From assembly GCF_041053055.1 (NCBI RefSeq), contig NZ_CP163443.1:4216001-4280000 (forward strand): a DNA stretch of 64,000 nucleotides, given 5' to 3'. The DNA comes from Streptomyces sp. R41. Lineage in GTDB: Bacteria > Actinomycetota > Actinomycetes > Streptomycetales > Streptomycetaceae. The notes beneath the pieces were generated by a model, which was given only the letters and a program-made list of their open reading frames with translations, did not search any database and was not told where the DNA came from. Both the position numbers and the translations under genes were made by a program. This document shows positions 26,694-35,285 of this stretch, piece after piece; position 1 is the stretch's first letter; every line of letters starts with the position of its first letter.

Positions 26694-28231
26694 AGTTCCT
26701 CCCCCTGCCTGCGCAACAGCCGCAGATAGACCAGCGTGACCGCCAGCAGAATCACCAGCATCACCACGCCGATCGCCGAGCCGAGGCTGTACTGGGAGGC
26801 GGCGAACGCCTTCTGGTACGCGTACACGTTGAGCACCAGGTTCTGTCCCGCGATGCCGCCGCCGTTCGTCATCACGTAGATCTGCGTGAAGACCTTGAAG
26901 TCCCAGATGACCGACTGGATGGTGACGACCACCAGGATCGGCCGGAGCATCGGCGCGAGCACCGAGCGCCAGATCCGCCAGTGCGAGGCGCCGTCCAGAG
27001 CGGCCGCCTCCAGCACCTCACCCGGTACGGCGCGGATCCCGGCGTACACCGTCACCATCACGAACGGGAAGGAGCACCACACCACTTCGAGCAGCACCAG
27101 CGCGAAGGCGCTGTAACGCCCGTACGTCCATGAGTGGTCGCCGATCCCGAGGACCCGGTTGGCGGGGCCGAAGTCGGGGTCGAAGAGGAACAGCCAGACC
27201 GTGGATCCGGTGACGGCCGGGGTGGCCCAGGCGCCGAGCGCGGCCAGCATCAGCGCGAGGCGCGGCACGGCCCGTACGCGCGTGAGGAGCACCGCGAGCG
27301 CGCAGCCGACGGCCAGGGTGGAGACCACGCAGGCCGCCGCGAACACCAGGGTCGCGAGCAGCACCTGCCAGAACTGGTCGTCGGCGAAGAGCGTCGCGTA
27401 GTTGCCGAAGCCCTCGAAGGTGGTCGGCTCGCCACCGCTGACCTGGGCCTGGGTGTACCGCAGGAACGAGATCAGGCCGAGCTGGTAGATGGGGTAGACG
27501 AGCAGACCGCCGAGGACGACGAGGGCGGGGGCGAGGTAGAGCCAGGGGGTCCAACCGGCTTGGGTGCGGCGGGATTTACCTGTGCTACGGCGAGGTTGGG
27601 CGGGCCGCCCGCGACGGAGGCTGCCGGTCCCCGGCCCGGATTTGCCGGGCCCGCCGGGGTGCCCGGGCGCCCCCTGGGCGGCCGCGGGCAGCAGGTCGCG
27701 CACGGGCGCGCCGCCGCTCGGCCGTGCCGTGGGGGCCGCCGCCGGCCGACCGGGCACGGCCGAGTCCGGCCCGCCGGAACGGCCCACGCCGGAGCCGTCG
27801 GAGCCCGCGCCGGTGCCAGAGCCCGCGCCGGTGCCGCGCTCGGGCGGGATGTCGTCCGTCGGATCGTCCGTCGGAACAGCACCGTCTCTCGGCGATGACG
27901 CCCGGCCTCCCGCCGCCCGACCGGGCACAGCCGAGTCCGGCCCATCGGAACGCCCCACACCGGAGCCGTCGGAGCGCGCGCCAGTGCCAGAGCCCGCGCC
28001 GGTGCCGCGCTCGGGCAGGATGTCGTCCGTCGGAACAGCACCGTCCCTCGGTGACGGCGCCCGGCCTCCCGCCGCCCGACCGGGCACAGCCGAGACCGGC
28101 CCACCGGAACGCCCCACACCGGAGCCGTCGTAGCCCGCGTCGGTGCCGGTGCTGGACCCGCAGTCGGCGCCGGAGTCCGTATTCGAGCCGTCCTCGGGCG
28201 GGACACCCGTCGAAGCCGCACGCTTCTTCAT
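26690..28231 (-). CDS. Carbohydrate ABC transporter permease (MalF type) with repetitive N-terminal extension
   Basis: 513 residues from the ATG at 28231. A GTG at 28240, overlapping the binding-protein stop as GTGA, would add three residues. The membrane part starts near residue 230 (WTPWLYLAPALVVLGGLLVYP) and has six TM segments and the EAA loop VLEAAALDGASHWRIWRSVL. The preceding roughly 225 residues are low-complexity Gly/Ser/Pro/Asp sequence made of imperfect repeats of GSGVGRSxGPxSAVPGRAAG. MalF-type proteins normally have a short tail here, so this extension is unusual. Confidence 0.88.
   Translation of the reverse strand: MKKRAASTGVPPEDGSNTDSGADCGSSTGTDAGYDGSGVGRSGGPVSAVPGRAAGGRAPSPRDGAVPTDDILPERGTGAGSGTGARSDGSGVGRSDGPDSAVPGRAAGGRASSPRDGAVPTDDPTDDIPPERGTGAGSGTGAGSDGSGVGRSGGPDSAVPGRPAAAPTARPSGGAPVRDLLPAAAQGAPGHPGGPGKSGPGTGSLRRGRPAQPRRSTGKSRRTQAGWTPWLYLAPALVVLGGLLVYPIYQLGLISFLRYTQAQVSGGEPTTFEGFGNYATLFADDQFWQVLLATLVFAAACVVSTLAVGCALAVLLTRVRAVPRLALMLAALGAWATPAVTGSTVWLFLFDPDFGPANRVLGIGDHSWTYGRYSAFALVLLEVVWCSFPFVMVTVYAGIRAVPGEVLEAAALDGASHWRIWRSVLAPMLRPILVVVTIQSVIWDFKVFTQIYVMTNGGGIAGQNLVLNVYAYQKAFAASQYSLGSAIGVVMLVILLAVTLVYLRLLRRQGEEL
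27748..28135. repeat. Long tandem repeat inside the permease N-terminal coding region
   Basis: Units begin at 27748, 27919 and 28078. The first spans 171 bases and the second 159; the third is partial. The 12-base difference between the first two comes from a small internal duplication. All are multiples of three, so the reading frame is kept. It encodes the low-complexity repeat of the permease. Confidence 0.8.
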
Positions 28232-28236
28232 CGGCT

Positions 28237-29544
28237 TCACCCAGCGGAGCTGAACGCGTCGTTCATCTTCTTCGCCGCGTCCTTCGAGGCCGCTGCCACG
28301 TCCTTCTTGCCGCTGACGATCTCCTGGAACATCGTCGGCAGGACGAGCGAGGCGTCGATCTGCGCCCACGCGGGCGAGGCGGGCACGAACTTGGCGCCCG
28401 CGGCGAGCGTCTTCACGAAGGGGGCGACGAACGGCTCCTTGGCCGCGACGTCTTCCCGCACATCGGTGTACGTCGGCAGGAAGCCCATCGCGTCGAAGAG
28501 CTCGCCCTGGGTCTTCTTCGACGCCAGCCGCTTCATCAGGTCGACGGCGAGCGTGCGGTGCGAGGTGCTCTTCAGTACGCCGATGTTGTTGCCGCCCGCG
28601 AACGCCGGCGCGATCTCGCCCGCCTTCAGACCCGGCAGCGGTACGACCGCGTACTTGCCCTTGACCTTCCCGGCCTCGATCGCCGCATGGCTGAAGTCAC
28701 CGCCGATGGCCATGCCCGCCTTGCCCGAGGCGAAGGCAGTCACCGTGTCGTTCCCGCCCATGCCCGCGCACTTGGCGGCCGGACAGTTGTCGTCGCCGAA
28801 GAGCGAGGTGTACGCCTTGATGCCCTTCCGGGCGTCCGCGCTGTCGATGGTGGAGGCGTACGAACCGCCCTTGCCCTCGGCGAGTTCACCTCCGTTGGAC
28901 CAGATGAACGGCATCGCGCCGTACGTGTAGGCGCCGCCGACCGCGAGACCGTACAGGTTGGGCTTCGCCGCGTGGATCTTCCGGGCGGTCTCAGCCAACT
29001 CGGCCTGGGTCTTCGGGACTTCGAGGCCCAGTTCCTTGAGGACGTCGGTGCGGTAGTAGAGGGCGCGTACGCCGACGAAGTACGGGGCGCCGTAGATCCT
29101 CCCGTCCACCGTCACCGACTGCCTGGCCGTCGGGTCGGTGTCCTTGGCCTCGCTCCAGTCCGTGAACTCCTTGGTGACGTCGGCGAGTCCGCCGTCCTTC
29201 ACATAACCGGCCGTGTCCGTGTTGCCGTACTCGATGACGTCCGGGGCGCTCTTGGGGTCGTTGAAGGCGGCCTTGATGCGCTGGGCGCGGGTCTCCACGG
29301 GGATGTACTCGACGGTAACCTCGGTGCCCTTGTGGGCCTTCTTGAAGGTGTCGAGCGCCGCGTCGACGACCTTCTCCTTCGGCGCGTTGTCGACCTCCTG
29401 GAAGAGCCAGATCCGCAGGGTGCCGGTCTTCTCGTCCTTGCCGGAGGAGGAGTTGTCGGAGGTCTGGGGGGCGCAGGCGGTGGCGACGACAAGGGCCGCG
29501 AGGGCGGCGGCCGTTCGGACGGGGAGCTTGGCAGGGAGCTTCAT
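28237..29544 (-). CDS. Sugar ABC transporter substrate-binding lipoprotein
   Basis: 435 residues from the ATG at 29544, which follows GGAGGATGC. The lipoprotein signal is LAALVVATAC with lipobox ATAC (Cys about residue 24). The mature part is a family 1 extracellular solute-binding protein with TLRIWLFQEVDN near its start and DVIEYGNTDTAGYVKDGGLAD, a segment seen in sugar-binding proteins such as DasA. It is the first gene of the operon and delivers sugar to the two permeases. With the GH20 gene downstream, an N-acetylglucosamine-containing oligosaccharide is the most likely ligand. Confidence 0.92.
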   Translation of the reverse strand: MKLPAKLPVRTAAALAALVVATACAPQTSDNSSSGKDEKTGTLRIWLFQEVDNAPKEKVVDAALDTFKKAHKGTEVTVEYIPVETRAQRIKAAFNDPKSAPDVIEYGNTDTAGYVKDGGLADVTKEFTDWSEAKDTDPTARQSVTVDGRIYGAPYFVGVRALYYRTDVLKELGLEVPKTQAELAETARKIHAAKPNLYGLAVGGAYTYGAMPFIWSNGGELAEGKGGSYASTIDSADARKGIKAYTSLFGDDNCPAAKCAGMGGNDTVTAFASGKAGMAIGGDFSHAAIEAGKVKGKYAVVPLPGLKAGEIAPAFAGGNNIGVLKSTSHRTLAVDLMKRLASKKTQGELFDAMGFLPTYTDVREDVAAKEPFVAPFVKTLAAGAKFVPASPAWAQIDASLVLPTMFQEIVSGKKDVAAASKDAAKKMNDAFSSAG

Positions 29545-29568
29545 CGAGCATCCTCCGGTGGGGGTGCG

Positions 29569-29583
29569 TTGCAACATGCGCAA
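29569..29583. promoter_or_regulatory. Possible operator of the sugar importer operon
   Basis: TTGCAACATGCGCAA, an imperfect dyad TTGC-N7-GCAA, lies 25 bases upstream of the binding-protein start. It does not match the DasR consensus. It is a weak candidate only. Confidence 0.25.
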
Positions 29584-29688
29584 TGGCGGTTTTGCTCTGC
29601 ACAACACCCACGAGGCTATGGAGTACATGAACATGCCCACAAGAGGTCTCAACCACTCTGTGACCACGGCACGCACTCCGTGCAACGG

Positions 29689-30122
29689 TCAGCCGTCGGC
29701 GGCCTTTTCGCGATCCTCACCGACACCGTCCCGGATCCCCGCCGCGAGGGGCGTGCCGATCGACGCGAGCAGGAACCATCCGAGGCCGCCGAGGGAGCAG
29801 CACCTTCCACACGATCAGCAGAACCACCGCGCGGGCATCACCCGCATCAGCTCAAGGATGCGTTCTCGACGCTGTCCGACCCGTCGCGCACCAGCAACAG
29901 CGTCCCGGCGACGACGACCACCGGCACGCACGCCAGGGCCGGGCCGCCCCGGCACCGCATCGCCTTGCGGCCGCCCGGACTCAACTCCTCCGCACTCTGC
30001 GGCTCCGGCTCCGCCCGCTCCGCCGGCGCCCGGCTCCCGCGGAACTTCCGCGCCGCCGCCGGTTCCCGCGCCCGCAGCGACAACTCCGTGCCCCTCCCCC
30101 GCGTACGACAAGACCGCGGCAC
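29689..30122 (-). pseudogene. Degenerate small membrane protein gene
   Basis: One frame (29847-30122) gives an Arg/Glu-rich start and a hydrophobic segment VPVVVVAGTLLLV before a stop. Another frame, ending at 29689, gives PLGGLGWFLLASIGTPLAAG and a charged tail DGVGEDREKAADG. Each piece looks like half of a small two-TM protein, and at least two frameshifts are needed to join them. It could instead be two unrelated frames without function. Confidence 0.3.
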
Positions 30123-30189
30123 CCCCTGACCAGGGGCGCCGCGGCCGTGCTCGGTCTACGCGGCGTGCTGCGCCGGGGACCCGGTGGCG

Positions 30190-30495
30190 TTACTTCTTGT
30201 CGCCGCCCTTGCCGTCCTTGCCCTTGTCGCCGCCGGCGCCCATGGACTCGTAGATCTCCTTGCACATGGGGCACACGGGGTACTTCTTCGGGTCACGACC
30301 CGGGACCCACACCTTGCCGCAGAGGGCCACGACGGGCGTGCCGTCGAGGGCGCTCGCCATGATCTTGTCCTTCTGGACATAGTGGGCGAAGCGCTCGTGG
30401 TCCCCGTCGCCGTGCGACACCTGCGGCGTCGGCTCTACGAGGGTCCCCGTCCCCGTGCCTCGCTGGGGCTGGGTCTCAGGCTCAAGAGTGCTCAT
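30190..30495 (-). CDS. DUF3039 domain protein
   Basis: 101 residues from the ATG at 30495. It has the actinobacterial DUF3039 core: ERFAHYVQKDKI, VVALCGKVWVPGRDP and CPMCKEIYESM. The three cysteines (one in LCGK, two in CPMC) look like a zinc site. The C-terminus is a Gly/Lys-rich tail. The gene lies just upstream of the YqgE gene, on the opposite side from murA. The function of the family is unknown. Confidence 0.85.
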   Translation of the reverse strand: MSTLEPETQPQRGTGTGTLVEPTPQVSHGDGDHERFAHYVQKDKIMASALDGTPVVALCGKVWVPGRDPKKYPVCPMCKEIYESMGAGGDKGKDGKGGDKK

Positions 30496-30524
30496 GAGTG
30501 CAAGGGTACTGAAACCCGTGCGCA

Positions 30525-31097
30525 TCAGTTGAGCGACGGGTCGTCCGGATACGTCGCCACCATCGCCAGCTCGTTGCGCTGGCGGCGCAGCACCTCGCGC
30601 CAGAGCCGTTCGGGTGACGGGGAGGAGACGTCTCCGGGTTCGGACTCGACGACGTACCAGGCGCCCTCGACCAGTTCGTCCTCCAGCTGGCCCGGGCCCC
30701 AGCCCGCGTACCCGGCGAAGATTCTCAGCGAGCCGAGGGCCGAGGCGAGGAGCTCGGGCGGGGCCTCCAGGTCGACCAGGCCGATCGCGCCGTGCACGCG
30801 CCGCCAGCCGAGGGGCGCACGCTCACTGGACGCGCCGCCCGGGATGACCGCGACGCCCAGCGCCGAGTCCAGCGACACCGGGCCGCCCTGGAAGACGACG
30901 CCGGGCTCGCCGGCCAGGTCCGCCCAGGCCTCCAGAATGTCACCGACGTCCACCGGTGTGGGCCGGTTGAGGACGACGCCCAGGGAGCCCTCCTCGTCGT
31001 GGTCGAGGAGCAGCACCACCGCGCGATCGAAGTTCGGGTCCGCCAGGGCGGGCGTGGCCACGAGCAGCCGCCCTGTGAGCGAGGACACCTCGGTCAT
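30525..31097 (-). CDS. YqgE/AlgH family protein (UPF0301)
   Basis: 190 residues from the ATG at 31097; another ATG three codons upstream is possible. It begins SSLTGRLLVATPALADPNFDRAVVLLLDHDEEGSLGVVLNRP, here cited by its key blocks LLVATP, NFDRAVV and GVVLNRP, and later has FAGYAGWGPGQLEDEL. These are the family signatures. It is a conserved cytoplasmic protein of uncertain function, sometimes linked to alginate regulation in Pseudomonas. It is divergent from murA. Confidence 0.88.
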   Translation of the reverse strand: MTEVSSLTGRLLVATPALADPNFDRAVVLLLDHDEEGSLGVVLNRPTPVDVGDILEAWADLAGEPGVVFQGGPVSLDSALGVAVIPGGASSERAPLGWRRVHGAIGLVDLEAPPELLASALGSLRIFAGYAGWGPGQLEDELVEGAWYVVESEPGDVSSPSPERLWREVLRRQRNELAMVATYPDDPSLN

Positions 31098-31367
31098 GCC
31101 AGACATGATCCCGCATCTTCCCTTCGTGTGGGGAGGCAATGTCCTTACGCAGCTCAGGGCGCAGAGAAGCGACCCCCGCGCACGCCCGTACCGGTGACCC
31201 CGTGTGCCCGATTCGGAACGGTTCGTGTTGTGGCAAAGCTATGACGTAGCTGGGTGGTACTTGGGCTTACTGAAGGGGGGTAGGCGGCTATTACCCTTGC
31301 TCATCGGCTCCCGCAAACCGGCTTGCCGACGACTCACACCTGCCCAACTCACCGGAACGCGAGATAC

Positions 31368-32708
31368 ATGACCGTCAACGACGATGTCCTGCTTGTCCAC
31401 GGCGGAACCCCGCTTGAGGGCGAGATCCGTGTCCGCGGTGCGAAGAATCTCGTACCCAAGGCCATGGTCGCCGCCCTGCTGGGCAGCGCGCCGAGTCGGC
31501 TGCGCAATGTCCCCGACATCCGCGACGTGCGGGTCGTGCGCGGTCTGCTGCAGCTCCATGGTGTGACGGTACGTCCGGGTGAGGAACCGGGCGAGCTGGT
31601 GCTCGACCCGTCGCACGTCGAGAGCGCGAACGTCGCCGACATCGATGCCCACGCGGGTTCGTCGCGCATCCCGATCCTGTTCTGCGGTCCGTTGTTGCAC
31701 CGTTTGGGGCACGCTTTCATCCCGGGGCTCGGTGGCTGTGACATCGGCGGCCGGCCGATCGACTTCCACTTCGAGGTGCTGCGGCAGTTCGGCGCGAAGA
31801 TCGAGAAGCGGGAGGACGGCCAGTACCTGGAGGCCCCGCAGCGGCTGCGCGGCACCAAGATCCGGCTGCCGTACCCGTCCGTCGGCGCCACCGAGCAGGT
31901 GCTGCTGACGGCCGTGCTCGCGGAGGGCGTCACCGAGCTCGCCAACGCCGCCGTGGAGCCCGAGATCGAGGACCTCATCTGCGTTCTGCAGAAGATGGGC
32001 GCGATCATCGCCATGGACACCGACCGGACGATCCGCATCACGGGTGTGGACAGCCTCGGCGGTTACACCCACGCGGCCCTCCCGGACCGTCTGGAGGCCG
32101 CCTCCTGGGCTTCCGCGGCGCTGGCGACCGAAGGCAACATCTACGTCCGCGGCGCCCAGCAGCGCTCGATGATGACGTTCCTGAACACCTACCGCAAGGT
32201 GGGCGGCGCCTTCGAGATCGACGACGAGGGCATCCGCTTCTGGCACCCGGGCAGCCAGCTCAAGTCGATCGCCCTGGAGACGGACGTCCACCCCGGCTTC
32301 CAGACCGACTGGCAGCAGCCGCTCGTCGTCGCCCTCACCCAGGCGACCGGCCTCTCGATCATCCACGAGACGGTGTACGAGTCCCGCCTCGGCTTCACCT
32401 CCGCGCTCAACCAGATGGGCGCGCACATCCAGCTCTACCGCGAGTGCCTCGGCGGCTCGAACTGCCGCTTCGGCCAGCGCAACTTCCTGCACTCGGCCGT
32501 CGTTTCGGGCCCGACGAAGCTCCAGGGCGCCGACCTGGTCATCCCCGACCTGCGCGGCGGCTTCTCGTACCTCATCGCCGCCCTCGCCGCCCAGGGCACC
32601 TCCCGGGTCCACGGCATCGACCTCATCAACCGCGGCTACGAGAACTTCATGGAGAAGCTCGTGGAGCTCGGCGCGAAGGTGGAGCTGCCGGGCAAGGCGC
32701 TCGGCTGA
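31368..32708 (+). CDS. murA: UDP-N-acetylglucosamine 1-carboxyvinyltransferase
   Basis: 446 residues from the ATG at 31368; a longer frame to 31323 adds no family sequence. It is an EPSP-synthase-like two-domain enzyme that adds enolpyruvate to UDP-GlcNAc, the first committed step of peptidoglycan synthesis. The N-terminal GAKNLVPKAMVAALL holds the conserved Lys-Asn, and PGLGGCDIGGRPIDFH contains the catalytic Cys, so fosfomycin sensitivity is expected. The late block LRGGFSYLIAALAAQGTSRV is typical. A strong bidirectional hairpin follows. Streptomyces often carry two murA genes; which paralogue this is cannot be told here. Confidence 0.95.
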   Translation: MTVNDDVLLVHGGTPLEGEIRVRGAKNLVPKAMVAALLGSAPSRLRNVPDIRDVRVVRGLLQLHGVTVRPGEEPGELVLDPSHVESANVADIDAHAGSSRIPILFCGPLLHRLGHAFIPGLGGCDIGGRPIDFHFEVLRQFGAKIEKREDGQYLEAPQRLRGTKIRLPYPSVGATEQVLLTAVLAEGVTELANAAVEPEIEDLICVLQKMGAIIAMDTDRTIRITGVDSLGGYTHAALPDRLEAASWASAALATEGNIYVRGAQQRSMMTFLNTYRKVGGAFEIDDEGIRFWHPGSQLKSIALETDVHPGFQTDWQQPLVVALTQATGLSIIHETVYESRLGFTSALNQMGAHIQLYRECLGGSNCRFGQRNFLHSAVVSGPTKLQGADLVIPDLRGGFSYLIAALAAQGTSRVHGIDLINRGYENFMEKLVELGAKVELPGKALG

Positions 32709-32734
32709 CAGCGACAGTCGTACGTACTACGACG

Positions 32735-32766
32735 ATGGGGCGGCCCCGGTGAGGGGGCCGCCCCAT
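32735..32766. terminator. Bidirectional terminator between murA and hup
   Basis: Perfect 13-bp stem ATGGGGCGGCCCC (32735-32747) with its complement (32754-32766), between two convergent genes. Confidence 0.8.
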
Positions 32767-32822
32767 TGGCGTTACTGGCGCCTCGTACGCGTCCCGTGGC
32801 GTACGGGAACGTACAAGTGGGC

Positions 32823-33104
32823 TTACTTGCCCTTGGCGGCTTCCTTGAGCTTGGAGCCCGCGGAGACCTTCACGCTGTAGCCGGCCGGGATCTGGATCGG
32901 GTCGCCGGTCTGCGGGTTGCGCGCGGTGCGAGCGGCACGGTGGGTGCGCTCGAAGGTCAGGAAGCCGGGGATGGTGACCTTCTCATCGCCCTTGGCGACG
33001 ATCTCGCCGACGGTCTCGGCGAACGCGGCCAGAACGGCGTCGGCGTCCTTGCGGGTCACCTCGGCGCGGTCGGCCAGCGCGGCCACCAGCTCACTGCGGT
33101 TCAT
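32823..33104 (-). CDS. hup: HU-family nucleoid protein
   Basis: 93 residues, the normal HU length. MNRSELVAALADRAEVTRKDA starts the helical dimerisation part, and GFLTFERTHRAARTARNPQTG is the DNA-binding beta arm with the conserved RNPQTG. There is no Lys/Ala-rich tail, so it is the short form (HupA-like) rather than the long HupS type. Two 21-bp-phased repeats lie 180-220 bases upstream. Confidence 0.95.
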   Translation of the reverse strand: MNRSELVAALADRAEVTRKDADAVLAAFAETVGEIVAKGDEKVTIPGFLTFERTHRAARTARNPQTGDPIQIPAGYSVKVSAGSKLKEAAKGK

Positions 33105-33284
33105 GTTGTTACTCCCGTGTTCTTCTTGCCGTTGAGGCGTGCCACGCGGCGGAGCCGCATATTGGGCACAGCGGAGTCGATGCTGCCAGGGTCCTTGGTC
33201 GGTCCCCGGACCCGGGTCCGTAGCCAGACCCTCGCGCCCGAAGACGCATCCTGCCCCCACCTGCGGCGGGAAAGCCAATCCGGC

Positions 33285-33325
33285 ACCCCTGGGAGTCACA
33301 CGAACACCCTTGGGAGTCACACGAA
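33285..33325. repeat. Two 20-bp direct repeats upstream of hup
   Basis: 33285-33304 and 33306-33325 differ by one base and share GGGAGTCACACGAA, with a 21-base period (two helical turns). They lie between hup and the malic enzyme gene, on the promoter side of hup. They could be tandem activator or repressor sites. Confidence 0.55.
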
Positions 33326-33456
33326 AAGGCCCTGGAGAGGCCTGGGCAGGGCTGAGCCTGGCCGCCACCCTAAAGGCGGCCACAGGCCCCGCGTTCCACG
33401 ACGCGCCGGGGTCTCGGGCGGTCGTGGCACCCGTCACAGCCGCAGCGCGGCCGCGC

Positions 33457-34890
33457 TCACACCGTCGTGTTGTCCGCTTCCGTCACCCCCGCCGCCTTCG
33501 CGGCGTTGCGCACCGCTCCGGCGACCGCGCCCGCGACCTTGTCGTTGAAGACGCTCGGGATGATGTAGTTCGGGTTGAGCTCGTCCTCGGTCACCACGTC
33601 CGCGAGGGCGGTCGCGGCGGCCAGCATCATCTCCGTATTGACCGTACGCGACTGGGCGTCCAGGAGGCCACGGAAGACGCCCGGGAAGACCAGGACGTTG
33701 TTGATCTGGTTGGGGAAGTCGGAGCGGCCGGTGGCGACAACTGCCGCCGTCTGACGGGCGATTGCCGGGTCGACCTCGGGGTCGGGGTTCGCGAGCGCGA
33801 ACACGATGGCGTCGTCGGCCATGGCGGCCACGTCGTCGCCGTCGAGCACGTTCGGGGCGGAGACGCCGATGAAGACGTCGGCGCCGCGCACGGCCTCCTT
33901 CAACGTGCCCGTGAGGCCCTCGGGGTTGGTGTTGTCGGCGATCCAGCGCAGCGCCGAGTCCGGGGCGGCGTCCACCAGGTCGGCGCGGTCGGCGTGCACG
34001 ACGCCGTGGATGTCGGCGACGACGGCGTTCTTGACGCCCGCGGCGAGCAGCAGCTTGAGGATGGCCGTACCGGCCGCGCCCGCGCCGGACATGACGACAC
34101 GAATGTCGCCGATCGCCTTGCCGGCCACGCGAAGTGCGTTGGTCAGGGCGGCGAGTACGACGATCGCGGTGCCGTGCTGGTCGTCGTGGAAGACGGGGAT
34201 GTCGAGGGCCTCGCGCAGGCGGGCCTCGATCTCGAAGCAGCGCGGCGCGGAGATGTCCTCCAGGTTGATGCCCGCGAAGCCGGGGGCGATCGCCTTCACG
34301 ATCTCGACGATCGCGTCGGTGTCCTGGGTGTCCAGGCAGAGCGGCCAGGCGTCGATGCCGGCGAACCGCTTGAAGAGGGCGGCCTTGCCCTCCATGACGG
34401 GGAGGGCGGCCTTGGGCCCGATGTTTCCGAGACCCAGCACGGCCGAGCCGTCCGTCACGACCGCAACGGAGTTGCGCTTGATGGTCAGGCGGCGGGCGTC
34501 CTCGGGGTTCTCGGCGATCGCCATGCACACCCGGGCCACGCCCGGGGTGTAGATCATGGACAGGTCGTCACGGTTGCGGATCGGGTGCTTGGACTGCATC
34601 TCGATCTTGCCGCCGAGGTGCATGAGGAACGTACGGTCGGAGACCTTGCCGAGCGTGACGCCCTCGATGCCGCGCAGCTGCTGGACGATCTCGTCGGCGT
34701 GGGCCGTGGAGGTCGCGGCGATGGTGACGTCGATCCGGAGCTTCTCGTGGCCTGAGGCGGTCACGTCGAGGCCGGTCACCGAGCCTCCGTGGGACTCTAC
34801 GGCCGTGGTGATCTGGGAGACCGCGGTTCCGCTCGCGGGCACCTCCAGCCGGACCGTAATCGAGTAGGAGACGCTGGGCGCCGTTGCCAT
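33457..34890 (-). CDS. NAD(P)-dependent malic enzyme with ACT domain
   Basis: 477 residues. Residues 1-80 form an ACT-like regulatory domain (SITVRLEVPASGTAVSQI). The malic domain follows with IYTPGVARVCMAI, NSVAVVTDGSAVLGLGNIG and the metal-binding HDDQHGTAIVVLAAL. The Rossmann domain has VVMSGAGAAGTAIL. It decarboxylates malate to pyruvate. GAGAAG does not decide between NAD and NADP. The N-terminal ACT domain suggests allosteric control by an amino acid or similar ligand. Monocistronic, leftward. Confidence 0.92.
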   Translation of the reverse strand: MATAPSVSYSITVRLEVPASGTAVSQITTAVESHGGSVTGLDVTASGHEKLRIDVTIAATSTAHADEIVQQLRGIEGVTLGKVSDRTFLMHLGGKIEMQSKHPIRNRDDLSMIYTPGVARVCMAIAENPEDARRLTIKRNSVAVVTDGSAVLGLGNIGPKAALPVMEGKAALFKRFAGIDAWPLCLDTQDTDAIVEIVKAIAPGFAGINLEDISAPRCFEIEARLREALDIPVFHDDQHGTAIVVLAALTNALRVAGKAIGDIRVVMSGAGAAGTAILKLLLAAGVKNAVVADIHGVVHADRADLVDAAPDSALRWIADNTNPEGLTGTLKEAVRGADVFIGVSAPNVLDGDDVAAMADDAIVFALANPDPEVDPAIARQTAAVVATGRSDFPNQINNVLVFPGVFRGLLDAQSRTVNTEMMLAAATALADVVTEDELNPNYIIPSVFNDKVAGAVAGAVRNAAKAAGVTEADNTTV

Positions 34891-35053
34891 GGCCGACTTC
34901 CTCTGCTTTCACCGTGTCGCTGGTATGCCGTCCGATCGTCGCACCTACCGTCGAGTACGCGGTAGCCGCCCCGGATTGCGAACGTTTTGTTCGTGAGCGG
35001 CGGGAACTTTCGGAAAACGTCTTCCACCATACGAGAAGTGGGGGCGCAGCAAA

Positions 35054-35086
35054 AGAGGCCCACGTCACGGGGTGACGTGGGCCTCT
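35054..35086 (-). terminator. Terminator of the HelD-like gene
   Basis: Perfect 15-bp stem (35054-35068 with 35072-35086), loop of three, followed on the minus strand by TTTT. It lies downstream of the leftward HelD-like gene and upstream of the malic enzyme. Confidence 0.8.
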
Positions 35087-35285
35087 CGTACGTTCAATGA
35101 CACCGACCCGCCATGCTCGCCTCGCGGCAAGTGGTCGCTCGTAGCGACGAAGGTTGGGCCCGGGGGCTTGGATCGGGCCGGTGCCACGTCAACGGTAACA
35201 AACGATCCCCGTAAGGCAATTCCCGTCCCGAGAGTTCTTACCCACGGGGCGAGGCTGCCGGGCGGGCAGGCACAGGACGCTCACA

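Noticed and set aside
24194..29544. The dasABCD operon of Streptomyces
   Set aside because: Similar layout, but no dasR gene or DasR-type site is visible, and the binding protein cannot be called DasA from sequence alone.
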